64,000 nt of DNA. It comes from an uncultured Acidimicrobiaceae bacterium (GTDB lineage: Bacteria; Actinomycetota; Acidimicrobiia; Acidimicrobiales; RAAP-2). A program made the translations under genes and the position numbers. The DNA lies in assembly GCA_903873395.1 (NCBI GenBank), contig CAIQOJ010000003.1, forward strand, positions 49,201 to 113,200, given 5' to 3'. The notes below the pieces were generated by a model that worked only from the letters and a program-made list of their open reading frames with translations, was not told where the DNA came from and searched no databases. Positions 34,400 through 43,894 of this stretch are shown one piece after another (the first letter of the stretch is position 1; each line of letters starts with the position of its first letter).

Positions 34400-35778
34400 T
34401 GGCGAGCACCACGAGCCGCAGATCCCTTGGAGCGCCATCGTCGGTGTCGTCACGACGATCTGGTGCTGTGACCCGCGACCAGGTTCCACCACTCGGGCCC
34501 GCTCATCGGCGAGGCTTGCGCCATGGATCGAGGAGCACACCGGTGAGCCGGGATCGCCGAGTGAAGGCTTCCTCGTCGACGGCTTCTTTTTCGAGAGACT
34601 CTTCCTCACCAGCAACGTCGTCGTCAGGATCTCGCGGTCGGCTGTCTTCGATACCGACGGCACCGGCCATCGTCGTCCTCGTCGGGGTGCTGTGCGTTGT
34701 GGGCCTGGTGATGGTCGGTTGTGCCTCGCCGGTGGTCTCCCTCTCGCTGTATGGGTCGTCATGGGCGATCCTGGCTCGACAGTGCCTGTGGATGGGCGTC
34801 GGCATCGTTGCTCTGATTCTTCTGGCTCGCATCGACTACCGGCGGTGGCGTCCGCTCCGCGGGCTTCTGGTCGTCGGTTCGTTGGTGCTGTTGGTTGCCG
34901 TGCTGGTTCCAGGACTCGGCGTGACTTCAGGCGGCTCGTCACGTTGGATCGGTTACGGGATGCTGCGGTTGCAACCCTCGGAGTTCATGAAGCTCGCTCT
35001 GGTGGTCTTTACGGCAGACCTCGTCGTGAGACGGGGGGACCGGATGCACCAACCCAAGCAGGTGATCATGCCGGTGCTTGCCGTGCTCGGGGTATCGGGG
35101 CTCTTGATTCTCAAGGAGCCGGATATGGGCACGGCCATGGTGTTGTGCTGCATCGCCTTCGGGATCCTGTTCATGGGGGGTGTGCCCATGAGGTCGATCA
35201 TGAAGGTTCTCGGCGTATTCGTGGTGTTGGCCATCCTCGTGGGCATTGCTGATCCCTATCGTCGGGACCGCATCTTGTCGTTCCTCGACCCGACATCGCA
35301 CCAGTCGGGAACCGGGTATCAGGTGTGGCAATCACTGATCGGCATGGGTTCAGGCCATCTCTTCGGGCTCGGCCTCGGTGGAGGGCGTGAAAAGTGGGGA
35401 TCGCTCCCCAACGCGCACACGGACTTCATCTTCTCCGTGGTCGGTGAAGAGCTCGGGATGATCGGCACCGTCGCTGTCCTGGCCCTGCTTTTCGCCCTGG
35501 CATGGTTCGGCTTCCGTGCGGCAAATGCTGCCCCTGATCGTTTTGGCAGTCTGATGGCCATCGGGATCACGGTGTGGGTCACGAGCCAGGCCGTCATCAA
35601 TGTCGGTGCCGTGATCGGGATGCTCCCGGTCACCGGGATTCCACTGCCGTTCGTATCGTTCGGCGGTTCCTCGTTGGTGATCACCTTGGCATCCATGGGC
35701 ATCTTGTTGAACATCGCCTCGCAGGAGCGCCAGGCCGAGCGGCCATCCACGAGTCGCAGGCGCCTGGCCCGGGCGTGA
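34399..35778 (+). CDS. ftsW: Septal peptidoglycan glycosyltransferase FtsW (SEDS)
   Basis: SEDS polymerase partner of FtsI. About ten membrane helices; conserved stretches include GGSSRWIGYGMLRLQPSE, LKEPDMGTAM, NAHTDFIFSVVGEELG and PLPFVSFGGSSL. The N-terminal 90 residues are Ser/Arg-rich and predicted disordered, longer than in most FtsW proteins and cytoplasmic by topology. ATG overlaps the mraY stop. 459 aa. The RodA alternative is less likely given the position in the dcw cluster. Confidence 0.95.
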   Translation: MASTTSRRSLGAPSSVSSRRSGAVTRDQVPPLGPAHRRGLRHGSRSTPVSRDRRVKASSSTASFSRDSSSPATSSSGSRGRLSSIPTAPAIVVLVGVLCVVGLVMVGCASPVVSLSLYGSSWAILARQCLWMGVGIVALILLARIDYRRWRPLRGLLVVGSLVLLVAVLVPGLGVTSGGSSRWIGYGMLRLQPSEFMKLALVVFTADLVVRRGDRMHQPKQVIMPVLAVLGVSGLLILKEPDMGTAMVLCCIAFGILFMGGVPMRSIMKVLGVFVVLAILVGIADPYRRDRILSFLDPTSHQSGTGYQVWQSLIGMGSGHLFGLGLGGGREKWGSLPNAHTDFIFSVVGEELGMIGTVAVLALLFALAWFGFRAANAAPDRFGSLMAIGITVWVTSQAVINVGAVIGMLPVTGIPLPFVSFGGSSLVITLASMGILLNIASQERQAERPSTSRRRLARA

Positions 35779-36953
35779 CTGGGCGGCGCTACGCCCTGAT
35801 TGCCGGAGGGGGCACTGCCGGTCACCTGCAACCCGCCTTGGCGGTGGCGGAGGCACTCGTGGATGCTGGCCACGATCGTTCGACCATCGGCTTCATCGGC
35901 TCGTCCCGGGGGCAAGATGCGACCGCTCTGGAGGGACGAGGGTTTCCCTACGAACTCCTTCCCGGGCGCGGTGTGGTGCGCAGCCTCAGTTTGGGGTCCA
36001 TCGTGCAGAACATTGGCGCTCTGTGGGGCCTGGCCGTGGCGGCCGTGCGGGCCCAGGCAATTGTCCGACGAGCACGCCCCGAAGTGATCGTTGCCGTGGG
36101 AGGGTACGCAAGCATGGCGGGGGCACTTGCCGCGGTCGTCCAACGCATTCCACTGGTCCTGGTCAACATTGACGCCGTGCCCGGCGCCGCCAACCGTCTC
36201 TTTGGCCGTTGGGCGTCAGCCAGCGCGGTCGGATGGGAGGGCACGGCGCTTGCCAACGCCACGGTCACGGGAACGCCGGTCCGCCCAGCCATTGCCAGCG
36301 TCGATCGCTCCGAGGCGGCGATGCAGTCAGCCAAGCGGGCCCTTGGGCTGCCCGAGGACCGCTCGTTGGTCGTGGTATTCGGTGGCTCGCTGGGGGCTCG
36401 TCGGATCAATGGTGCCGTGGACGGACTGGCCGATCAGTGGGTGGACCGGGACGACGTGGCGATCTATCACATCGTTGGTCGACGTGATTGGGGGGCGTAT
36501 GCCACCGATGGGTCGGCCGATCGGATTGCCCGTGTCGAAGGAGCGTTGACTCTCGTTCGGGTGCCATATGAGGAGCGAATGGATGTCGTCTACACCGCTG
36601 CCGATGTCGTGGTGTGCAGGGCTGGAGCGATGACTATTGCCGAGCTAGCGGCGGCGGGTGTCCCTTCCGTGTTGGTGCCGCTGCCCGGCGCCCCGGGAGA
36701 TCACCAGACGGCTAACGCCCGAGTGCTCGAGCGGGCCGGGGGGGCCGTGATGCTGCCTGACCCGACGTGCACGGCGGATGCGTTGGGGGATGCGGTGGGG
36801 AGGTTGCTCGCCGATCCAGCCCTGCGGCAGTTCATGGGTGCAGCGGCTGCAGCGCAGGGCCGACCCGACGCGGCCGCTGCCGGCGCACGTGTGGTCGAAT
36901 CGGTTGCCTCGGGTCGGTCACGTCGTGGGACCCCCGGAGCCGGACATGCCTGA
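35775..36953 (+). CDS. murG: UDP-GlcNAc:lipid I GlcNAc transferase MurG
   Basis: Peripheral GT-B enzyme completing lipid II. N-terminal AGGGTAGHLQPALAVAEAL (glycine loop 1), GGYASMAGALAA (loop 2), GGSLGARRIN (loop 3) and CRAGAMTIAELAAAGVPSVLVP for UDP-GlcNAc binding. The usual HIxP reads HLQP here. GTG 35775 overlaps the ftsW stop as GTGA; 392 aa. Its end overlaps murC by 8 nt. Confidence 0.96.
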   Translation: MTGRRYALIAGGGTAGHLQPALAVAEALVDAGHDRSTIGFIGSSRGQDATALEGRGFPYELLPGRGVVRSLSLGSIVQNIGALWGLAVAAVRAQAIVRRARPEVIVAVGGYASMAGALAAVVQRIPLVLVNIDAVPGAANRLFGRWASASAVGWEGTALANATVTGTPVRPAIASVDRSEAAMQSAKRALGLPEDRSLVVVFGGSLGARRINGAVDGLADQWVDRDDVAIYHIVGRRDWGAYATDGSADRIARVEGALTLVRVPYEERMDVVYTAADVVVCRAGAMTIAELAAAGVPSVLVPLPGAPGDHQTANARVLERAGGAVMLPDPTCTADALGDAVGRLLADPALRQFMGAAAAAQGRPDAAAAGARVVESVASGRSRRGTPGAGHA

Positions 36954-38481
36954 TCGTCTGGCGCAGGTCTCCGGCATTGGTGATCCGGCCACGCTGCAGC
37001 GCGTGCACATCGTGGGCATTGGTGGTGCCGGCATGAGCGGCATCGCCACGGTGCTCGTAGCCATGGGTCATGAGGTGACGGGCAGTGACCTTCACGAGTC
37101 CGCCGTCACTGAGCGCTTGGTTGCACAAGGTGTTGCCGTGACAATCGGCCACCGGTCCGACATCGTGGCTGGAGCCGACCTGGTCACCCACTCTACGGCC
37201 GTGCGTTCCGACAACCCCGAGCGCGCCGAGGCTGTCCGACGTGGGATTCCGGTCGTGCCCCGTGCAGACGTGCTGGCTGCGGTGGCTGCATTGCGACGGT
37301 GCATCGCCGTGGCTGGAACGCACGGCAAGACGACGACATCGTCGATGTTGGCGCTCATGCTCGTGGAGGCCGGGCTGCGACCCTCGTTCCTGATCGGAGG
37401 GGATGTCAAGGAGATCGGCACCAATGCCGTCTGGGACGAGGGGGAGTGGATCGTCGTGGAAGCCGACGAGAGCGACGGCACCTTCTTGCATCTGCATCCT
37501 GAGATCGCCGTGGTGACCAACGTCGAAGCTGACCATCTGGACCACTTCGGGACGTTCGACGCCGTGCGTTCCGCATTTGCTGAGTTCCTCGATTCGGTCT
37601 CCGGCACTCGCGTGGTGTGTGGCGATGATGCAGAGGCCGCTGGCCTCGGCCGAGCAGCGGGCGCAGCGCTCGTGGGTATGGACGTCGATGCTCAGTGGCG
37701 CATCAGTGACGTCGTGGCCGCTCGCGGTAGATCCCGGTTCGCACTGCGCCAGGACGGCGATTCGGTTGGCCATTCGGGTAGTGACTCGAGTGTCGATTCG
37801 GGTGTCGATTCGGTTGGCGATTCGGGTAGCGGCTTCGAACATGACGGTGACGAGCGTCACGGCGAGGGAAGCTCCGGATCGGGCCATCGTTTGGACGTGG
37901 ATCTGGCCGTGCCGGGACTCCACAACGTGCGCAACGCTTCCGTGGCGGCAGTCGCAGCCCTGGCCGCCGGTGCGAGTGACGAGGCTGTTGTGCGGGCTCT
38001 CGGTCGATTCGGGGGGGTAGCCCGCCGATTCGAACTCCGAGGCGAAGAGGCGGGCATCACCTTTGTGGATGACTACGCCCATCTGCCCACCGAGGTTCGC
38101 GCCACGTTGGCCGCCGCAGCCGACGGCGGATGGGGTCGCATCGTCGCGGTATTCCAACCACATCGCTACTCGAGGACGGCTGAGGTCGGACAAGATTTCG
38201 GTCCGGCCTTCGGTGATGCCGATCTCATCGTGATCACCGATGTCTATGCAGCAGGTGAAGCGCCGATTGCGGGGATCTCGGGACGCACCGTTGCCGATGC
38301 GGTGGCACGCCATCACCCGGCCGAGCACCTGCGGTACCTTCCGGACCGGAGCCGGCTGGCTGTAGAGCTGGTGGACCTGCTCCAGCCTGGCGATCTCTGC
38401 CTGAGTCTCGGGGCTGGCGATCTCACGTCGTTGGCAGACGAGATCCTTGCCGTCCTGCGTGCAGATGGGAGCGCTCGGTGA
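36946..38481 (+). CDS. murC: UDP-N-acetylmuramate-L-alanine ligase MurC
   Basis: Adds the first stem residue. HIVGIGGAGMSGIA (UDP-MurNAc loop), AGTHGKTTTSSML (P-loop), EADESDGTF and VFQPHRYSRT are present. Between residues about 270 and 312 lies a Gly/Ser/Asp-rich insertion built from short DNA repeats; it separates strands of the central ATP-binding domain and brings the length to 511, above the usual 460-490. ATG 36946 overlaps the murG stop. murB overlaps the stop as GTGA. Confidence 0.95.
   Translation: MPDRLAQVSGIGDPATLQRVHIVGIGGAGMSGIATVLVAMGHEVTGSDLHESAVTERLVAQGVAVTIGHRSDIVAGADLVTHSTAVRSDNPERAEAVRRGIPVVPRADVLAAVAALRRCIAVAGTHGKTTTSSMLALMLVEAGLRPSFLIGGDVKEIGTNAVWDEGEWIVVEADESDGTFLHLHPEIAVVTNVEADHLDHFGTFDAVRSAFAEFLDSVSGTRVVCGDDAEAAGLGRAAGAALVGMDVDAQWRISDVVAARGRSRFALRQDGDSVGHSGSDSSVDSGVDSVGDSGSGFEHDGDERHGEGSSGSGHRLDVDLAVPGLHNVRNASVAAVAALAAGASDEAVVRALGRFGGVARRFELRGEEAGITFVDDYAHLPTEVRATLAAAADGGWGRIVAVFQPHRYSRTAEVGQDFGPAFGDADLIVITDVYAAGEAPIAGISGRTVADAVARHHPAEHLRYLPDRSRLAVELVDLLQPGDLCLSLGAGDLTSLADEILAVLRADGSAR
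37759..37829 (+). repeat. Direct repeats encoding the low-complexity insert of MurC
   Basis: A 23-bp unit starting GATTCGGTTGGC is present at 37759-37781 and again at 37807-37829 with one difference. Degenerate GATTCGGGT-type units fill the space between. The 48-bp offset keeps the reading frame. Confidence 0.85.
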
Positions 38482-39407
38482 TCCGAGCCCTGGACAGCGC
38501 ATCCCTTGCCGAACTCAGGCGGCGACTCGGACCGCTGGCCGAGGTCGATCAGCCGTTGGGGAGTCGAACCACCTACAGGGTGGGAGGGACCGCCTCCCTC
38601 TGGTCCGAGGTGCGTGACGAAGACGACCTCCTCGCTGTGGCCCGGGCACTTGTCGACATCGACATCCCGGTGCTGATTTTCGGTAACGGTTCCAACATGC
38701 TGGTGGCTGACTCTGGGTTCCCAGGGTTGGTCGTGCATCTGGGCGAGGGGTTTGCTGACCTGCATATCGAAGGGACGACGGTTCGGGCTGGGGGAGTGCT
38801 CGCCCTACCGACATTGGCCCGACGTACGGCCACCGCCGGCCTCACCGGGATGGAATGGGCCGTGGGCGTCCCGGGCTCGGTGGGCGGGGCGGTTCGCATG
38901 AATGCCGGCGGTCACGGTTCCGACACCGTGGCCACCCTTGTCCGGTATCGCAGAGTTGACCTGACGACAGCTACGGCCATCGATGAGCCGGTCGAACGCC
39001 TGCAGGCTTCCTACCGGCACACCTCCATCGCCCCCACCGACGTGGTAACCGAAGCGGTCCATGAACTTCTGCCGGGCGATCCGATCACAGGGCGCGCGGC
39101 CATCGACGAGGTCGTCCGATGGCGACGGGCCCACCAACCCGGAGGAGCCAATGCCGGTTCGGTGTTCACCAATCCGCCAGGCGACTCCGCTGGCCGCTTG
39201 ATTGATGCCTGCGGGCTCAAGGGCCGCCGCGTGGGTACCGCTGAAGTCTCGGGTAAGCACGCCAACTTCATTCAGGCGGATCGAGGCGGATCAGCTGACG
39301 ATGTCCTGCGTCTCATGGATGAGGTGCGTGCTGAAGTCTTGGCTGCCACGGGCACGGAACTGACGTCAGAAGTTCGCCTGATCGGCTTCGGACCCACGCC
39401 AACGTGA
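38478..39407 (+). CDS. murB: UDP-N-acetylenolpyruvoylglucosamine reductase MurB
   Basis: FAD enzyme reducing the enolpyruvyl group to form UDP-MurNAc. FAD motifs LIFGNGSNMLVAD and GVPGSVGGAVRMNAG, the active-site serine in GSVFTNP, GLKGRRVG and KHANFI. 309 aa fits the type II (Tyr-loop-lacking) form. GTG overlaps murC; ftsQ overlaps its stop as GTGA. Confidence 0.95.
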   Translation: MIRALDSASLAELRRRLGPLAEVDQPLGSRTTYRVGGTASLWSEVRDEDDLLAVARALVDIDIPVLIFGNGSNMLVADSGFPGLVVHLGEGFADLHIEGTTVRAGGVLALPTLARRTATAGLTGMEWAVGVPGSVGGAVRMNAGGHGSDTVATLVRYRRVDLTTATAIDEPVERLQASYRHTSIAPTDVVTEAVHELLPGDPITGRAAIDEVVRWRRAHQPGGANAGSVFTNPPGDSAGRLIDACGLKGRRVGTAEVSGKHANFIQADRGGSADDVLRLMDEVRAEVLAATGTELTSEVRLIGFGPTPT

Positions 39408-40201
39408 GCGCGGCACGGCGTTCTGCCTCAGGGGAGATCGACCCGCGGATCGCCCGTCGGCGTGACGAGGTCGAGCGCAGCCGAGCGCAGCGACGGTGGC
39501 GATGGGTTCTGTCCATCGTCGGCCTCGCCGCAGCGGTCGTCCTGGCCGTGGTGCTGCTTCACACTTCTCTCTTCGGGGCCAAGGTGATCCGGGTGCAAGG
39601 ATCACACCCTCAGACATCGACCGAAGCGATCGTGGCGGCAGCCGGCCTCTCGGATCACCCGCCGCTGATCACCGTTGATCCGGCAACAGCCTCAGCCCAG
39701 GTCGAGCACCTGCCGTTCATCGCTTCGGCCACGGTGGCAAGACAGTGGCCCGATGCGGTGACCATCTCGGTCACCGAGCGGGTACCGACCACAACAATGG
39801 CCGGCCCAGCATCGTCGTGGTCGGTACTCGACGGTGACGGCCGGACCCTTGCAGCCACCCCGGGTCGGCCGCCATCTCTGCCCGTGCTCATCGTCCATGG
39901 CCCTCAGGGGCCCGTGCCTCCTGCTGTGGTTGGCAAGATCGTCGGCCATGAGGCTGACCCCGGACTCATCGTCGCTAGATCGTTGCCTACCGCCTTTGCC
40001 GCTCAGGTCGTCTCCATCACGGTTGCCCCGGACGGGACGGTGTCTCTTGACCTCCACGTCGGCCTGACGGTCCTGCTGGGCACCACGAGCGATCTGACGG
40101 CCAAGTACGAGGACGTTGCAGCCATCATCGCCCACCACACCCTGCCCGGGGCCAAGGTGATCGATGTCACCGTGCCGCAATCACCCGTGGTGGGTGCGTG
40201 A
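39404..40201 (+). CDS. ftsQ: Cell division protein FtsQ
   Basis: Bitopic divisome scaffold. Basic cytoplasmic start, one membrane helix (WVLSIVGLAAAVVLAVVLL), then a POTRA domain opening with VIRVQGSHPQTSTEAIVAAAG and a beta domain. 265 aa. GTG overlaps murB. A 190-bp gap with its own promoter separates it from ftsZ. Confidence 0.9.
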   Translation: MSAARRSASGEIDPRIARRRDEVERSRAQRRWRWVLSIVGLAAAVVLAVVLLHTSLFGAKVIRVQGSHPQTSTEAIVAAAGLSDHPPLITVDPATASAQVEHLPFIASATVARQWPDAVTISVTERVPTTTMAGPASSWSVLDGDGRTLAATPGRPPSLPVLIVHGPQGPVPPAVVGKIVGHEADPGLIVARSLPTAFAAQVVSITVAPDGTVSLDLHVGLTVLLGTTSDLTAKYEDVAAIIAHHTLPGAKVIDVTVPQSPVVGA

Positions 40202-40317
40202 CAGGTCCGATGCCTTGCACTCGACCCTCACGTGCAGCGACCGTGCCGCCGGCGCCAGGCTCCGGGTGCTTTGCCGTCGAATGGACCGGCGCAAGGACTG
40301 ATGGCGGGCGACGATGC

Positions 40318-40346
40318 TTGACCGGCACCCACCCGAACCGTAGGGT
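40318..40346 (+). promoter_or_regulatory. ftsZ promoter
   Basis: TTGACC (40318-40323), 17-nt spacer, TAGGGT (40341-40346). Transcription would begin near 40353 and give a leader of about 50 nt, so ftsZ can be made independently of the long dcw transcript. Confidence 0.7.
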
Positions 40347-40360
40347 TGGCGCGAACTCGC

Positions 40361-40381
40361 AGGTTGGAACGGTTTCAACCT
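40361..40381 (+). promoter_or_regulatory. Hairpin in the ftsZ 5' leader
   Basis: A 21-nt element folds into a 9-bp stem (one G-U pair) closed by a CGG triloop: AGGTTGGAA pairs with TTTCAACCT. It lies between the predicted start point and the GAGGAA ribosome site. Confidence 0.6.
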
Positions 40382-40403
40382 TTGGTCGAGGGTGAGGAAC
40401 TTC

Positions 40404-41519
40404 ATGACCGTTCCGGCACAGAGCAACTACTTTGCCGTCATCAAGGTGGTCGGCGTGGGCGGAGGCGGCGTCAATGCCGTGAATCGGATGATTGAGTCCG
40501 GTCTCCGTGGCGTCGAGTTCATCGCAACCAACACCGACGCCCAGGCACTGCTGATGAGCGACGCCGACCTGAAGTTGGACATTGGTCGGCAGTTGACCCG
40601 CGGTCTCGGCGCTGGCAGTGACCCCGAAGTAGGTCGCCAAGCTGCTGAAGAGCACCGCTCGGAGATCGAGGAGGCCCTCAAGGGTGCCGACATGGTCTTC
40701 ATCACTGCAGGAAAGGGTGGCGGAACCGGCACCGGAGCAGCCCCGGTCGTGGCGGAGATCGCCAAGAGCCTGGGAGCGTTGACCATCGGAGTCGTCACCC
40801 GCCCCTTCACCTTCGAGGGTCGCCGACGCTCGGTCCAGGCCGAGCAGGGCATCCAGAATCTCAAGGAGAAGGTCGACACCCTCATCATCATTCCGAACGA
40901 TCGGTTGCTGACCGTGTCGAACGAAAAGACCTCGATGATGAACGCCTTCAAGATGGCCGATGAGGTCCTCTTGCAGGGTGTGCACGGCATCACCAGCCTG
41001 ATCACCATCCCAGGCTTGATCAACACCGACTTCGCCGATGTGAAAATGATCATGTCGAATGCCGGTACGGCCATCATGGGCATCGGGTCGGCTACCGGCG
41101 AGGGCCGGGCGGTCAATGCGGCTCGTGCCGCCATCACCAGCCCGCTGCTCGAGGCCTCCATCGAAGGTGCGCGCGGCATTCTGCTCAACATCGCCGGCGG
41201 ACCCGATCTTGGTCTGTTCGAGGTGAACGAGGCCGCCGAGATCATCCACGGGGTCGCCCATCCCGATGCCAACATCATCTTCGGCAGCGTGATCGACGAA
41301 GCTATGGGCGAAGAAGTCCGGGTGACCGTCATTGCCGCAGGCTTCGAGCGCTGGGAGGCCCAGGGACGAGGCGGTGCGTCAGATACCCCCGCTCGGGACG
41401 AAGCTCCCAGCCGGGTGCTCGGTGACGAGCCAGCCCACGGCGACATCTTCGCCACGCCGGCCGACGATGACCTCGGTGCGGGTGACGACGACTTCGACGT
41501 CCCCTCCTTCCTGCGCTGA
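40404..41519 (+). CDS. ftsZ: Cell division GTPase FtsZ
   Basis: Tubulin-like GTPase forming the Z ring. Core begins [22 protein letters not shown], tubulin signature GGGTGTGA at 105-112, synergy loop region [11 protein letters not shown]. Flexible linker of about 40 residues and the conserved C-terminal peptide [11 protein letters not shown], which contacts SepF/FtsW partners. ATG 40404 with GAGGAA upstream is preferred to GTG 40392; 371 aa. sepF lies 1.8 kb downstream. Confidence 0.98.
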   Translation: MTVPAQSNYFAVIKVVGVGGGGVNAVNRMIESGLRGVEFIATNTDAQALLMSDADLKLDIGRQLTRGLGAGSDPEVGRQAAEEHRSEIEEALKGADMVFITAGKGGGTGTGAAPVVAEIAKSLGALTIGVVTRPFTFEGRRRSVQAEQGIQNLKEKVDTLIIIPNDRLLTVSNEKTSMMNAFKMADEVLLQGVHGITSLITIPGLINTDFADVKMIMSNAGTAIMGIGSATGEGRAVNAARAAITSPLLEASIEGARGILLNIAGGPDLGLFEVNEAAEIIHGVAHPDANIIFGSVIDEAMGEEVRVTVIAAGFERWEAQGRGGASDTPARDEAPSRVLGDEPAHGDIFATPADDDLGAGDDDFDVPSFLR

Positions 41520-41563
41520 TCGACCGAGGTCTACCCGGAACTTCGGGTGATCCACTCGTCGTC

Positions 41564-42433
41564 GTGCGTCATGCCGAGGTGCGTTCTCTCGGATGGGGTG
41601 CATGGGCCGCCTGGAGTGATGCCGACCGTGGTGACATGCGGCCCGTGGGACGAGGGCCGGATGAAGGTGCCGGCTTGGTGGCGCTGGCCGAGGACCTCGG
41701 CCGAACGGTCGGCCATGCCACCGATCCGGCCGACATCCATGACGCCCCGCTTCCCGTAGGTGTGGCCTGGGCGACCCAGGTGCATGGTGCTGACGTTCTT
41801 GTTGTGGGCTCCGACTCGGATCAGGCGCGTTCTCGGCGTCTCCTGGGAACCTTGGCCGTCGACCGAGCTCTACCGTCGACCGAGGGATTCGGCGGCTGCC
41901 ACCACGTGGGGAACGCCGATGCCCTCATAGGGATCGGCCCCGATGTGCCTGTGGCCGTACTCACGGCCGACTGCTGCCCCGTTGCGCTGGCCACTCCCGA
42001 AGGACTGGTGGCTGCGGTGCATGCCGGTTGGCGTGGTCTTGTGGCCGGTGTAATCGAAGCCACAGCGCAACGCCTGCGGACGATGGGTGCTTCCGAGGTC
42101 GTGGGAGTGCTCGGGCCCTGCATCCATCCTGCCTCTTACGCATTTTCTGACGCCGACCTGGCCGAGGTCGAGGCCCTCTACGGACCGAGTGTGCGAGGCC
42201 ACACCGCCTCTGGTGGCCCAGCGCTAGATCTTCCAGCGGCCGTCGAGGCTGCCTTCAGCCGTGGTGGTATCCGCCCCCTTCCCGGTGTTGGGTCGTGTAC
42301 GGCACAGTCGAATCGCTACTTCTCTCATCGGGCTCGAGCTGACGGCGGACGACAGGCACTGGTGGTGTGGTGGTCGGGACACGAGACGTTCGAGCACGTT
42401 GGTGGCGGCAGCGGCAAGGAGGGAGTCGGTTGA
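41564..42433 (+). CDS. pgeF: Peptidoglycan editing factor PgeF (YfiH/DUF152, laccase-domain family)
   Basis: Multicopper polyphenol-oxidase-like fold; in E. coli the relative cleaves wrongly incorporated L-Ser from UDP-MurNAc. Metal ligands show in WATQVHGADV, LTADCCPVAL, AAVHAGWRGLVAG and GPCIHPASYAF. 289 aa from GTG 41564. Following ftsZ and overlapping yggS is the standard actinobacterial order. Purine nucleoside activity is also reported for the family. Confidence 0.9.
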   Translation: MRHAEVRSLGWGAWAAWSDADRGDMRPVGRGPDEGAGLVALAEDLGRTVGHATDPADIHDAPLPVGVAWATQVHGADVLVVGSDSDQARSRRLLGTLAVDRALPSTEGFGGCHHVGNADALIGIGPDVPVAVLTADCCPVALATPEGLVAAVHAGWRGLVAGVIEATAQRLRTMGASEVVGVLGPCIHPASYAFSDADLAEVEALYGPSVRGHTASGGPALDLPAAVEAAFSRGGIRPLPGVGSCTAQSNRYFSHRARADGGRQALVVWWSGHETFEHVGGGSGKEGVG

Positions 42434-43143
42434 CTGTTCCTATGACCGCACCCACTGTCGGTCCAGATGAGTTCCTCGACCGCTTGGCATCGATTCGTCA
42501 GCGAATCGCTGCCGAGGTGGCAGACCCCACGACGGTCACCCTGGTTGCTGTCACGAAGGGATTCGGACCCGAAGCCGTTCGGCTGGCTCTCGATGCCGGA
42601 TTGATTGATGTCGGTGAGAACTATGCCGACGAGTTGGTTGCCAAAGCCGTCGATCTCAGCGCAACGATGGGCGCCGAAGCAGAGGACGTTCCTGTTCCAA
42701 GATGGCACTTCCTCGGTTCCGTCCAGAGGAACAAGGTTCCCAGGCTGGCTCCGTGGGTTGCATGCTGGCAAGGTGTGGCCCGCATCGCCGAGGGAAGGGC
42801 CATCGCCCAGCGCCATCCGGGAGCACGGGTTCTGGTGCAGGTCGACATCGCCGGGATCTCCGGCCGCGGTGGGGTGGCTCCCGGCGACGTAGCTGGTCTG
42901 GTCGAGACGCTCCGGTCCGAATCGCTCGAGGTTGCTGGGTTGATGGCCGTGGGCCCACCGGGGCCGCCTGAGGCAGCTCGAGCCGGATTCGAGCTCGTGA
43001 CCACGATGGCCGATGATCTGGGCCTGGCCGTGCGGTCGATGGGCATGACCGACGATCTCGAGGTGGCTCTGGCGTCTGGCTCGACAATGATCCGCGTGGG
43101 ACGGGCGCTCTTCGGGCCGCGTCCTCCACGTGGCGAGCACTAG
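42430..43143 (+). CDS. yggS: PLP-homeostasis protein YggS/PROSC (PLPBP)
   Basis: Single-domain fold-type III PLP carrier without known catalysis. PLP Lys lies in LVAVTKGF; IDVGENYADEL, WHFLGSVQRNK and SMGMTDDLEVALASGSTMIRVG are family blocks. TTG 42430 overlaps the pgeF stop and has AGGAGGG 6 nt upstream, better than ATG 42442; 237 aa. Confidence 0.93.
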   Translation: MTVPMTAPTVGPDEFLDRLASIRQRIAAEVADPTTVTLVAVTKGFGPEAVRLALDAGLIDVGENYADELVAKAVDLSATMGAEAEDVPVPRWHFLGSVQRNKVPRLAPWVACWQGVARIAEGRAIAQRHPGARVLVQVDIAGISGRGGVAPGDVAGLVETLRSESLEVAGLMAVGPPGPPEAARAGFELVTTMADDLGLAVRSMGMTDDLEVALASGSTMIRVGRALFGPRPPRGEH

Positions 43144-43281
43144 GCAGCACGAGCCATTGGGCGCAGCCACGAGCACACCGTCCGCACCGAGAGTGCATCA
43201 GACGCAGCTGGCGCACCGGGTCCACTGTCGGTGCCACAAGGCGCCGAGGCTACGCACTACGCTGTGCGCAGGGAGGAATTG

Positions 43282-43842
43282 ATGGCATCTTCGATCTTCA
43301 AAAAGGGCATGGCCTACCTCGGGTTGGTCGATGACGACTACGACGACTACGACCGCTACGAGCAGACCGCTGACGCCCTGTCGGGCGGGCAGCGTTCGCA
43401 GGCGGCTGAGCCTGCAGTCGAGCGGACCGCATCCCCAGGCAGCCGTGTGCAGGTGCGTAGGAGCGAGCCAGTGGTCACGGGACCGGCGGCGCCCATGGCG
43501 CCAGCAGTCACGCGCCAGCCTCCCTCGCCCTCCGTGCGCATCTCTGCCCCTGAGCAGGTCACCGCGAGTGCCAAAGTCAGCATCGTGGCACCAGGCCGCT
43601 TTGCTGATGCCCAAGAGATTGCCAACCTTCTGATGGCCGACCAGCCCGTGATCGTGAACATGCAATCCGCTGAGCGTGATCTGCAGCGTCGCATGATCGA
43701 CTTCTGCAGCGGCGTCACCTACGCACTTTCGGGCGGGATGGAGCGAGTGGCCGATGAGGTCTTCTTGCTCACCCCGTCAAACGTGAAGGTCACGGACGAG
43801 GAGCGTCAACGCCTGGCCGATAGCGGCCTCGTGACGTCCTGA
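43282..43842 (+). CDS. sepF: Cell division protein SepF
   Basis: FtsZ membrane anchor of Actinobacteria and Firmicutes. N-terminal amphipathic helix MASSIFKKGMAYLGLV for membrane binding, an acidic Asp/Tyr stretch, a disordered linker, then the C-terminal SepF fold (VSIVAPGRFADAQEIANLLM, RRMIDFCSGVTYAL, VFLLTPSNV). ATG 43282 follows GGAGGAATTG; a TACGCT box at 43258-43263 could be its promoter. 186 aa. Confidence 0.95.
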   Translation: MASSIFKKGMAYLGLVDDDYDDYDRYEQTADALSGGQRSQAAEPAVERTASPGSRVQVRRSEPVVTGPAAPMAPAVTRQPPSPSVRISAPEQVTASAKVSIVAPGRFADAQEIANLLMADQPVIVNMQSAERDLQRRMIDFCSGVTYALSGGMERVADEVFLLTPSNVKVTDEERQRLADSGLVTS

Positions 43843-43894
43843 TCGGCACCGTGGTGCGATCGAGCCGGCTAACTCCTGAGGCAGGTTCGCGAAC

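Noticed and set aside
36832..38502. Long minus-strand frame opposite murC
   Set aside because: Antisense shadow created by GC-skewed third positions; no recognisable domain.
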